Of a stretch of 49,255 bases of DNA, positions 43,722-49,255 are shown piece after piece. The notes below the pieces were generated by a model that saw only the letters and a list, made by a program, of their open reading frames with translations, did not search any database and was not told where the DNA came from. A program made the translations under genes and the position numbers. Positions within the stretch are counted from its first letter, which is position 1, and the number at the start of each line of letters is the position of its first letter. The stretch comes from Oscillospiraceae bacterium (lineage in GTDB: Bacteria > Bacillota > Clostridia > Oscillospirales > Oscillospiraceae): NCBI GenBank assembly GCA_902787755.1, contig CADAHL010000032.1, positions 1 to 49,255 on the forward strand. Reading direction: 5' to 3'.

Positions 43722-43751
43722 TTTTGCCCTAACGGAGCTTGCCTACCATCT

Positions 43752-43774
43752 CGGCGCCCCCGCCGGGAGCGCTC
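43752..43774. repeat. Hairpin flanking structured repeat A (downstream copy)
   Basis: Matches 43514-43536 in 20 of 23 positions, including the exact 16-mer CCCGCCGGGAGCGCTC (43759-43774 and 43521-43536). It starts 8 bp after the stop of the minus-strand gene at 43783 but lacks the T-run that the other copy has. Confidence 0.8.
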
Positions 43775-43782
43775 GGGCCGGT

Positions 43783-44325
43783 TCAGCAGAGCTTTCCGTT
43801 GTTGTCCACGTAGATCACGGGGGCCATCCCGGTGATGAGCAGGATCATGTCCTCATAATTGGTCTGGGCGCCCTCCCGGCTGATGACCCGCCGGGTCTGG
43901 AGCCGGCCGCTGAGATTTCCCACCGCGGCGGCGTTGGGCATCTGATTCAGGATGGACTGGCGCAGCCGTTCAAACAGCTCCCGGCCATCCTCCACCGTCC
44001 CCAGACGGGTGCCGTTGATGAGCACCTCGTCGGCCGGGCACAGGCCCGGCACGGACAGAAGCAGGGCCTTCGTCAGCGCGGCCTCGTCTCCCCGGGCCGG
44101 CTGAAAGCGAAGGGCCAGCTTCCGCTCCGCCCGCGGAAGCTCCGCCGGGCCGGAGAGCAGCTCCTCCGCTGCCTCCAGAGCCTTCTGCTCACAGCGGCGG
44201 AGCTGAGCGGGGGAGTAGAGCTCCTCCAGCTCCGCTCCGTCCACCTGCAGGGCATAGCAGGGACGCAGGTTGGCCGACAGCAGCATCACCAGGGCCAGGG
44301 CCAACAGCAGCAGTTTTTTCTTCAA
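43783..44325 (-). CDS. Secreted hypothetical protein, 180 aa
   Basis: A signal peptide (KKKLLLLALALVMLLSANLRP, probable cleavage near CYA-LQ) precedes a domain of about 150 residues with Glu/Leu-rich helices (ELEELYSPAQLRRCEQKALE) and a region LINGTRLGTVEDGRELFERLR, which recalls stalk domains of clostridial cell-wall proteins. Two late Cys are present. The start is a TTG at 44325 behind GGAGGTGG; no ATG is available. The family is not identified. It should be exported. Confidence 0.65.
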   Translation of the reverse strand: MKKKLLLLALALVMLLSANLRPCYALQVDGAELEELYSPAQLRRCEQKALEAAEELLSGPAELPRAERKLALRFQPARGDEAALTKALLLSVPGLCPADEVLINGTRLGTVEDGRELFERLRQSILNQMPNAAAVGNLSGRLQTRRVISREGAQTNYEDMILLITGMAPVIYVDNNGKLC

Positions 44326-44433
44326 GGGATACCACCTCCGGCGGTTAACATAACACCAGGCCGAAGGGGCGTCAAGGCCTTCGACAAAAGTAGTGCGGAC
44401 TCCCGCAAAAGACCCGGGTTTCTCTGCGGCGGC

Positions 44434-45042
44434 TCAGTCCTCCAGCCGGAGCTGTCCCACGGAGACCTCATAGGCGGTCTTTTCCACCGGGCCCTCCTGG
44501 GTGAGCTTCACATAGGACCGACTCTGGAGTCTGCCCTCCAGCCGGACCCGGTCCCCGACCTGCCACTGTTCGGCCTGACGGGCCTGCCGCCCCCAGCAGA
44601 TGCAGGGCAGATAGTCCGAGCGGGCATAAGCCCGGTTTACCGCCAGCATCAGATCGCAGATCTCCCGGCCAAGGGGTGTGCGGCGAAACTTGGGAGGTTT
44701 ACATAACGTGCCGCACAGCAGGACCCGGTTTCGGTCCTCCTCCTCGCTGAAGCACAACTGCCGGACATAGACGCTCAGCACCAACCGGGCGCCCCGGCCG
44801 CTGCGGTTGTTGAAGCTCCGAAGCTGCCCCAGCACCTGCAGGCGGGAGGCGGTTTTCAGCTCCAGCTGGCCCAGAAGATCCCGCCGGACCAGCAGGGGGA
44901 TCCGGTCCGGGGTGCCGGACAGGCGGCGGATCTCCAGAGGGAAGGTGTCAAAATCCAGGCCGCGGCTGCTGTGGGAATAGAGAGGCCGGCCCGCGAGGGT
45001 GCCGATCAGCTCCACAACATTGTTCTCCGAACAGATTTCCAT
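44434..45042 (-). CDS. Single-stranded DNA-binding protein-like, tandem OB folds
   Basis: A 202-residue protein with two SSB-like OB folds. The first is NNVVELIGTLAGRPLYSHSS to VLGQLRSFNNRSGRGARLVL. The second is NRVLLCGTLCKPPKFRRTPLGREICDL reduced to its key part LGREICDLMLAVNRAY, then YLPCICWGRQARQAE and DRVRLEGRLQSRSY, which is a typical SSB core. It lacks the acidic C-terminal tail of housekeeping SSB and ends QLRLED. Such two-domain proteins occur as accessory SSBs in Clostridia. It diverges from deoC, and the promoters overlap. Confidence 0.78.
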   Translation of the reverse strand: MEICSENNVVELIGTLAGRPLYSHSSRGLDFDTFPLEIRRLSGTPDRIPLLVRRDLLGQLELKTASRLQVLGQLRSFNNRSGRGARLVLSVYVRQLCFSEEEDRNRVLLCGTLCKPPKFRRTPLGREICDLMLAVNRAYARSDYLPCICWGRQARQAEQWQVGDRVRLEGRLQSRSYVKLTQEGPVEKTAYEVSVGQLRLED

Positions 45043-45095
45043 GATGCTCGTTTCCCTTTCGCAGAAAGATATTCCAATCTATTCCGCAACCGTGC

Positions 45096-45124
45096 TTGAA
45101 TATGCCGGGAAAAGAAGGTATAAT
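45096..45124 (+). promoter_or_regulatory. deoC promoter
   Basis: A -35 TTGAAT and a perfect -10 TATAAT are 17 bp apart. The predicted start is near 45131, with the ATG at 45157 behind AAAGGAG. Confidence 0.85.
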
Positions 45125-45144
45125 GATGGCACAATCTATGTCAA
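45117..45144 (-). promoter_or_regulatory. Possible promoter of the SSB-like gene, overlapping the deoC promoter
   Basis: On the minus strand a perfect -35 TTGACA (45144-45139) and a -10 TATACC (45122-45117) are 16 bp apart. The -10 shares bases with the deoC -10 on the other strand, so the two polymerases would compete. Confidence 0.5.
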
Positions 45145-45156
45145 AGGAGAACCAAT

Positions 45157-45840
45157 ATGGAAATTAAAGATATTCTGGAAAAATGCGACCACACGCTGCT
45201 GCGGGTGGACTGCACTTCCGAAGAGATCCGCAAGCTCTGCGATCAGGCCATCAAATACAACTGCGCCAGCGTCTGCATCCCGCCCTGCCACATCCCCGGC
45301 GCCAAGCGCTACGTGGGCGATAAGCTGACCCTCTGCACGGTCATCGGCTTCCCCAACGGCTACATGACCTCCGCCGCCAAGGCCTTCGAGGCCGCCGACG
45401 CGGTGAAGAACGGCGCGGATGAGATCGACATGGTCATCAACCTCTCCATGGTCAAGGACGGCGCCTGGGATCAGGTGGCCGCGGATATCGCCGCGGTGCG
45501 CAAGGCCACCGAGGGCAAGCTCCTGAAGGTCATCATCGAGTGCTGCCTGCTGACCGAGGAGGAGAAGCTCCGTCTGTGCCGCATTGTGTCCGACAGCGGC
45601 GCGGAGTACATCAAGACCTCCACCGGCTTCTCCAAGGGCGGCGCCACCCGGGAGGACGTAAAGCTCATGCGGGAAAACTGCGATAGCCATGTAAAGGTCA
45701 AGGCCGCCGGCGGCATCTCCTCCCTGCAGGACGCGGAGGACTTCATCAACCTGGGCGCCGAGCGTCTGGGCACCAGCCGGATCGTGAAGCTGGCCATGGA
45801 GCTGGAGAACGCCGAAGGCGCTCCCAACGAGAATTACTGA
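45157..45840 (+). CDS. deoC: Deoxyribose-phosphate aldolase
   Basis: A 227-residue class I aldolase. CTVIGFPNG and EIDMVINLS form the barrel motifs. YIKTSTGF carries the Schiff-base Lys153, and VKAAGG the relay Lys182. It splits 2-deoxyribose 5-phosphate to glyceraldehyde 3-phosphate and acetaldehyde in deoxynucleoside catabolism. It is monocistronic with its own promoter and terminator; the usual deo partners are not in the window. Confidence 0.95.
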   Translation: MEIKDILEKCDHTLLRVDCTSEEIRKLCDQAIKYNCASVCIPPCHIPGAKRYVGDKLTLCTVIGFPNGYMTSAAKAFEAADAVKNGADEIDMVINLSMVKDGAWDQVAADIAAVRKATEGKLLKVIIECCLLTEEEKLRLCRIVSDSGAEYIKTSTGFSKGGATREDVKLMRENCDSHVKVKAAGGISSLQDAEDFINLGAERLGTSRIVKLAMELENAEGAPNENY

Positions 45841-45851
45841 GAACCAGGACA

Positions 45852-45894
45852 GGCCCCGGAAGGGAAGCGTATTCCCCGCCGGGGCCTTTCTTTC
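45852..45894 (+). terminator. Intrinsic terminator of deoC
   Basis: An outer stem GGCCCCGG / CCGGGGCC encloses a second pairing GGGAA / TTCCC, followed by TTTCTTTCC. Confidence 0.85.
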
Positions 45895-45919
45895 CAACAC
45901 AGACAAGCGGAGGAGTGCT

Positions 45920-47209
45920 ATGCAACGCCACGACAGAGAGTACCGGCAGTATGTCTCCGTCCTGGAGGAGGAGCTGCTGCCCGCCATGGGCTGCACCGAG
46001 CCCATCGCCATCGCCTATGCCGCCGCCCTGGCCCGGAAGACGCTGGGCGCGCTGCCGGAAAAGCTCCTGGTGGAGGTCAGCGGGAACATCATCAAGAACG
46101 TGAAGAGCGTGGTGGTGCCCCACACCGGCGGGCTCCGGGGCATACCCGCGGCGGCTGCCGCCGGGGCTGTGGCCGGGGATCCGGACCGGGAGCTGGAGGT
46201 CCTGTCCCGGGTGACGGAGGAACAGATCCGGGCTGTGGGCCGATATTTGAACGAGCATGAGGTAAAGGTCCTGCACGCCGACACGCGGCATATCTTCGAT
46301 ATCGCGGTCAGCGCCTGGGCCGGAGAGGATCAGGCCAGGGTCCGGATCGTGGGGCATCACACCAACGTGGTGTTGATCGCCCGAAACGGCCGGAGCCTTC
46401 TGGAGCGGGAGATCCGGGAGCAGGAGAGCGGGGACGGGCAGCGGGACTTCATGAGCGTGGAGGGAATCGTGGCCTTCTGCCAGTGCCTGGATCCGGAGGA
46501 CGTGCGAAAGGTGCTGGAGCGGCAGATCGAATATAATATGGCCATCGCCGAGGAGGGCCTCCGGGGCGATTACGGCGCCCGGATCGGCAAGACCCTGCTC
46601 CGGGGGCATGAGGACTGCCTGGACTACAAGCTCCGGGCCTGGGCCGCCGCGGCGAGCGACGCCCGGATGAACGGCTGCGAGCTGCCGGTGGTCATCAATT
46701 CCGGCAGCGGCAACCAGGGCATCACCACCAGCGTGCCGGTGATCGTCTATGCCCGGGAGAAGGGCCTGGGGCAGGAGGAGCTGCTGCGGGCCCTGGCCGC
46801 GGCCAATCTGGTGACCATCCATATGAAGACCGGCATCGGCCGGCTCTCCGCCTATTGCGGGGCGGTCAGCGCCGGCTGCGGCGCCGCGGCGGGCATCGCC
46901 TGGCTCCAGGGCGGCCGCTTCCACCACATCGCCCATGTGATCGTCAACGCCGCAGCCATCACCTCCGGCATCGTCTGCGACGGGGCCAAGGCCAGCTGCG
47001 CGGCCAAGATCGCCTCGGCGGTGGATGCGGGCCTGCTGGCCCTGGATATGTACCGGGACGGCAACCAGTTTTACGGCGGCGAGGGGATCGTGAAGAAGGG
47101 CGTGGAGAATACCATCGCCAACGTGGGAAGGCTGGCCCGCTTCGGCATGGAGCAGACCGACCGGGAGATCCTGCGCCTGATGCTGGACAGCGACGCGCCC
47201 GGAAAATAA
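45920..47209 (+). CDS. cyuA: L-cysteine desulfidase / serine dehydratase-like protein (UPF0597, CyuA)
   Basis: A 429-residue protein of the YhaM/CyuA family, normal length about 430-440. Conserved Cys for the 4Fe-4S cluster lie in LLPAMGCTEPIAIAYA, RLSAYCGAVSAGCGAAAG and ITSGIVCDGAKASCA. NSGSGNQGITTSVPV and TIHMKTGIG are family motifs. The enzyme splits L-cysteine into pyruvate, ammonia and sulfide. GGAGGAG precedes the ATG. A weak hairpin follows. The D-cysteine desulfhydrase type gene at 16994 would supply the complementary D-isomer reaction. Confidence 0.92.
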   Translation: MQRHDREYRQYVSVLEEELLPAMGCTEPIAIAYAAALARKTLGALPEKLLVEVSGNIIKNVKSVVVPHTGGLRGIPAAAAAGAVAGDPDRELEVLSRVTEEQIRAVGRYLNEHEVKVLHADTRHIFDIAVSAWAGEDQARVRIVGHHTNVVLIARNGRSLLEREIREQESGDGQRDFMSVEGIVAFCQCLDPEDVRKVLERQIEYNMAIAEEGLRGDYGARIGKTLLRGHEDCLDYKLRAWAAAASDARMNGCELPVVINSGSGNQGITTSVPVIVYAREKGLGQEELLRALAAANLVTIHMKTGIGRLSAYCGAVSAGCGAAAGIAWLQGGRFHHIAHVIVNAAAITSGIVCDGAKASCAAKIASAVDAGLLALDMYRDGNQFYGGEGIVKKGVENTIANVGRLARFGMEQTDREILRLMLDSDAPGK

Positions 47210-47265
47210 TGCCTGGAAAACCGGAATATTTTTCCGGAAAGAGCATATTTTCAGAGAGAAAACCC

Positions 47266-47294
47266 TTGACAGCGGGCGCAAAAGCTGATATATT
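47266..47294 (+). promoter_or_regulatory. Promoter of infC-rpmI-rplT
   Basis: A perfect -35 TTGACA and a -10 TATATT are 17 bp apart. A leader of about 150 nt follows. Confidence 0.9.
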
Positions 47295-47301
47295 ATCCAA
47301 G

Positions 47302-47438
47302 CTAAAACAAAGAAGGTACGGCATCCCCGGCCTCACCCGGCGGCCTTGAGCCAGCCGAGGTCAATAAAGGCAGCGTCCCCGGAAGGGGATAACGGTGTTT
47401 TTATGCGTGGATGCTGTGCGTCCGCGCTTTTAATTTTT
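47302..47438 (+). promoter_or_regulatory. infC operon leader with attenuator hairpin (L20-leader type)
   Basis: The untranslated leader of infC ends in a terminator-like hairpin: GCGTGGATGC (47405-47414) pairs with GCGTCCGCGC (47418-47427) through two G-U pairs, and TTTTAATTTTT follows. GC-rich upstream segments such as CCCCGG and CCGGAAGGGG could form an alternative fold. This is the arrangement known in Firmicutes, where free L20 causes early termination ahead of infC. That it responds to L20 here is inferred from position. Confidence 0.65.
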
Positions 47439-47452
47439 CGGAGGTGTTTCCT

Positions 47453-48025
47453 ATCGCAAACGCGGTTCATCAGATCAATGAGGAGATCAGAGACAAGGAA
47501 GTTCGTCTGATCGGGGACCAGGGCGAGCAGCTGGGCATCATGTCCGCTGACGAGGCTCTGAAGATCGCCGAGGAGAAGGAACTGGATCTGGTCAAGATCG
47601 CTCCGGGCTCCAACCCTCCCGTCTGCCGGATCATGGATTACGGCAAGTACCGCTTCGAGCAGACCAAGAAGGAGAAGGAAGCCAAGAAGAATCAGCGAAT
47701 CGTCGAGGTCAAGGAGATCCGCATGTCTCCCGGTATCGACACCAATGATTTCAACACCAAGCTGAAAAATGCCCAGAAGTTCCTGGCAGACGGGGACAGA
47801 GTGAAGGTGTCCGTGCGTTTCCGGGGCCGTGAGATGGCCCATACGGACATCGGCGTCACCCTGCTCAAGGACTTTGCCGAGCAGTGCGCGGAGATCGCCA
47901 ATATGGACAAAGCCCCCAAGCTGGAGGGCCGGAACATGTCCATGTTCCTCTCTCCCAAACCCACCACGCCGGCCAAGAAGCCCGGCAAGCCCAAAGCGCC
48001 CAAGGCAGAGCCTGCCGAGGGTTAA
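47453..48025 (+). CDS. infC: Translation initiation factor IF-3 (starts at ATC)
   Basis: A 190-residue IF-3. The N-domain has HQINEEIRDKEVRLIGDQG and SADEALKIAEEKELDLV, then NPPVCRIMDYGKYRFEQ and the C-domain VKEIRMSPGIDTNDF, KFLADGDRVKVSVRFRGREM. A Lys/Pro-rich tail of about 20 residues ends the protein. No ATG lies at the right place. GGAGGTG (47440-47446) is 6 bp before ATC (47453-47455), so the gene starts at ATC, as expected of the IF-3 self-control through rare start codons. The ATG at 47411 lies within the attenuator hairpin. Confidence 0.93.
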   Translation: MANAVHQINEEIRDKEVRLIGDQGEQLGIMSADEALKIAEEKELDLVKIAPGSNPPVCRIMDYGKYRFEQTKKEKEAKKNQRIVEVKEIRMSPGIDTNDFNTKLKNAQKFLADGDRVKVSVRFRGREMAHTDIGVTLLKDFAEQCAEIANMDKAPKLEGRNMSMFLSPKPTTPAKKPGKPKAPKAEPAEG

Positions 48026-48061
48026 AGAACGAGAGAACCCAACACGGAAGGAGAAAGTATC

Positions 48062-48259
48062 ATGCCCAAACTGAAGACCCACAGCGGTGCTAAGAAGAGA
48101 TTCAATCTCACCAAGACCGGTAAAGTCAAGCGCGCCCACGCGTATAAGAGCCATATCCTCACCAAGAAGGACACCAAGCGTTGCCGCCGTCTGCGCTCCG
48201 AGACCTATGCCGATGTGACCAACGCAGCTACGATCAAGAAAATGATCCCTTACAAATAA
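48062..48259 (+). CDS. rpmI: 50S ribosomal protein L35
   Basis: A 65-residue basic protein, [14 protein letters not shown] to [18 protein letters not shown], full length for L35. AAGGAG precedes the ATG. It is part of the large ribosomal subunit. The gene lies 36 bp after infC and 29 bp before rplT. Confidence 0.97.
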   Translation: MPKLKTHSGAKKRFNLTKTGKVKRAHAYKSHILTKKDTKRCRRLRSETYADVTNAATIKKMIPYK

Positions 48260-48288
48260 GGGCCGACGCGAAATAGGAGGATATATAA

Positions 48289-48645
48289 ATGGCAAGAGTT
48301 AAAGGCGCAATGATGACCCGCAAGCACAGAAACAAGGTGCTTGGCCTGGCAAAGGGTTATTGGGGCAACAAGTCCCGTCACTATAAGATGGCCAACGAGC
48401 AGCTCATGAAGTCCGGGCGCTATGCCTACGTGGGCCGCAAGCAGAAGAAGAGAGATTTCCGTCAGCTGTGGATCACCCGTATTTCTGCCGGCTGCAAGGC
48501 CAACGGCATGAACTACTCCACCTTTATGCACGGCTTGAAGCTGGCCGGCGTGGACATGAACCGCAAGATGCTCTCCGAGACTGCGATCCATGACGCCGCT
48601 GCGTTCACCGCTCTGTGCGACCTGGCCAAGAAGGCCATCGGCTGA
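48289..48645 (+). CDS. rplT: 50S ribosomal protein L20
   Basis: A 118-residue protein: [50 protein letters not shown] and [19 protein letters not shown]. The length and motifs are standard. It binds 23S rRNA early in 50S assembly and in Firmicutes represses its own operon through the leader. AGGAGG precedes the ATG. Its terminator begins 15 bp after the stop and is duplicated 238 bp downstream. Confidence 0.98.
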   Translation: MARVKGAMMTRKHRNKVLGLAKGYWGNKSRHYKMANEQLMKSGRYAYVGRKQKKRDFRQLWITRISAGCKANGMNYSTFMHGLKLAGVDMNRKMLSETAIHDAAAFTALCDLAKKAIG

Positions 48646-48659
48646 TCAGAAGCAAGCAA

Positions 48660-48692
48660 AAACTCCGTCGAGTTTCTCGGCGGAGTTTTTTT
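48660..48692 (+). terminator. Intrinsic terminator of rplT (first of two direct copies)
   Basis: AAACTCCGTCGAG folds onto CTCGGCGGAG across TTT and is followed by seven T. All 33 bases recur at 48898-48930, on the far side of structured repeat B. Confidence 0.95.
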
Positions 48693-48697
48693 AGGCC

Positions 48698-48882
48698 GTC
48701 AAAAAAGTCCTGCGGACTCTTTTGACGGAGGGGATTACAGCCCGGTGCGCGCACTTGCTGTCCGCCCAAAGCGGCCAGCTCGCACACTTCCGGGCTGAGA
48801 AGTATTATCTCCGACGTACACGCCGCCGGAGAAAATGAATTTTGACTATTTTGCGCCTGCGGGCGCAAACTCTGCGAGGCTT
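48698..48882 (+). repeat. Structured repeat element, copy B (putative structured RNA)
   Basis: Same layout as copy A. P1: 48698-48710 with 48714-48726, 13 bp with one A-C mismatch. P2: AGCCCGG 48739-48745 with CCGGGCT 48790-48796, enclosing TGCGCGCACT, an inner hairpin (48757-48765 with 48771-48779) and GCTCGCACACTT. P3: ATTATCTCCG 48804-48813 with CGGAGAAAAT 48827-48836, and the 13-nt loop ACGTACACGCCGC (11 of 13 as in A). P4: TTTGCGCC 48850-48857 with GGCGCAAA 48862-48869. It closes with AAACTCTGCGAGGCTT (48867-48882), identical in A. Stems differ in sequence but keep pairing. Confidence 0.7.
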
Positions 48883-48897
48883 CTTTGATTAGCCGCG

Positions 48898-48930
48898 AAA
48901 CTCCGTCGAGTTTCTCGGCGGAGTTTTTTT
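48898..48930 (+). terminator. Second direct copy of the rplT terminator
   Basis: Identical to 48660-48692 over 33 bp, including the seven T. The offset is 238 bp. It bounds structured repeat B on the right. Confidence 0.95.
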
Positions 48931-49048
48931 GAGCGGTCTTACAACCGACGGTTGGGAAATCTCCAACCAGGTTCATCTGGAAAAACGCAGGGGGATCGGT
49001 TATCCTGTAGACGAACCGGTTCACAGAATAGAAAAGGAGGATCAGAAC

Positions 49049-49174
49049 ATGGTCGGAGATAAAATCAAAAGCCTTCGGAAGGCGAAAAAACTGACGCAGG
49101 AGCAGCTGGCGGAATATCTGAACATCTCCTCCCAGACGGTCAGCAAGTGGGAGACGGGGGATTCATTTAGTTAA
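49049..49174 (+). pseudogene. XRE-family HTH regulator, truncated
   Basis: AAGGAGG precedes the ATG. The product reads MVGDKIKSLRKAKKLTQEQL then AEYLNISSQTVSKWETGDSF, a textbook XRE helix-turn-helix. It then stops at TAA after 41 codons, where relatives continue with a Pro-Asp stretch and a further 50-300 residues. The sequence past about 49163 is abruptly A/T-rich and carries a new binding site and start. The gene seems to have been cut by an insertion. Confidence 0.75.
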
Positions 49175-49237
49175 GGATACAAATAACCGAAACTCACGCT
49201 TACAATACTTCCAAATATTATTTTGGAGGTATATCCC

Positions 49238-49255
49238 ATGAAAACGCAGAAATCC
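49238..49255 (+). CDS. Start of a CDS cut by the window edge, possibly of a mobile element
   Basis: TTTGGAGG lies 7 bp before an ATG that opens MKTQKS. Only six codons are visible. The A/T-rich context and the interrupted XRE gene just upstream suggest an insertion-element gene, but the product cannot be identified. Confidence 0.4.

Noticed and set aside
43420-44706. A plus-strand open frame of 428 codons through repeat A and the secreted-protein gene
   Set aside because: It runs through non-coding hairpins and antisense to a gene with a signal peptide; there is no binding site.
43541-48882. Reading the two structured repeats as a CRISPR array or integron attC sites
   Set aside because: The copies are 5 kb apart with no spacer-repeat periodicity, and no attC core-site sequences are present.

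Overview
The window looks like chromosomal DNA of a high-GC, anaerobic Bacillota of the class Clostridia, probably a gut Oscillospiraceae-type organism. This is inferred from GGAGG-type ribosome binding sites, the infC-rpmI-rplT operon with a Firmicutes-style leader, an EFR1-type flavodoxin/ferredoxin, many Fe-S redox enzymes, and intracellular glycoside hydrolases paired with GPH-family permeases. I see no rRNA, tRNA or CRISPR array. Several genes are broken by small indels or by a junction. These may be real decay or errors in an assembled draft, and each is flagged.

Layout. (1) About 1-7.7 kb, minus strand: a redox operon containing two copies of a two-gene module (phytoene-desaturase-like FAD oxidoreductase plus 2Fe-2S flavin reductase). 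Between the copies lie a GltD-like Fe-S flavoprotein, frameshifted by a 17-bp tandem duplication, and a HypA-like metallochaperone. A FadR-type GntR regulator sits just upstream, and a matching operator lies at the operon promoter. (2) About 8.6-13 kb, visibly more A/T-rich: PrsW-like protease, CorA transporter, an unknown gene, a DUF218 remnant and a lipoprotein. (3) About 13.2-20.7 kb: a packed, partly translationally coupled run of small enzymes and DUF genes (MBL hydrolase, peptide deformylase paralogue, DUF1801, DUF1905, alpha/beta hydrolase, TIGR04076, D-cysteine desulfhydrase type, DUF5655, DUF3267 and others). (4) About 20.7-33.3 kb: an AraC regulator divergent from a glycan operon of GPH permease (broken), GH2, SGNH hydrolase, sugar isomerase/epimerase, GH78 rhamnosidase, GH43 and a GH35-like enzyme. 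This suits intracellular breakdown of imported rhamnose- and galactose-containing plant oligosaccharides. (5) About 33.4-41.3 kb: an EFR1 ferredoxin, a head-to-head junction of two truncated genes, then a GH3 / small membrane protein / GPH permease operon and a sugar acetyltransferase. (6) About 41.4-49.2 kb: rfbB-rfbA, a secreted protein, a tandem-OB SSB, deoC, cyuA, infC-rpmI-rplT, and a truncated XRE regulator at the right edge that seems to be interrupted by a mobile element.

The most unusual signal is non-coding. A structured element of about 205-215 bp occurs twice (43.5-43.8 kb and 48.7-48.9 kb). Its stems are conserved in shape but differ in sequence, while a 13-nt loop and a 16-nt 3' motif are almost invariant. 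Each copy lies between two direct copies of a terminator-like hairpin that is specific to that locus, and the spacing is 238 bp in both cases. It behaves like a terminator-associated mobile element or structured RNA that I do not recognise.
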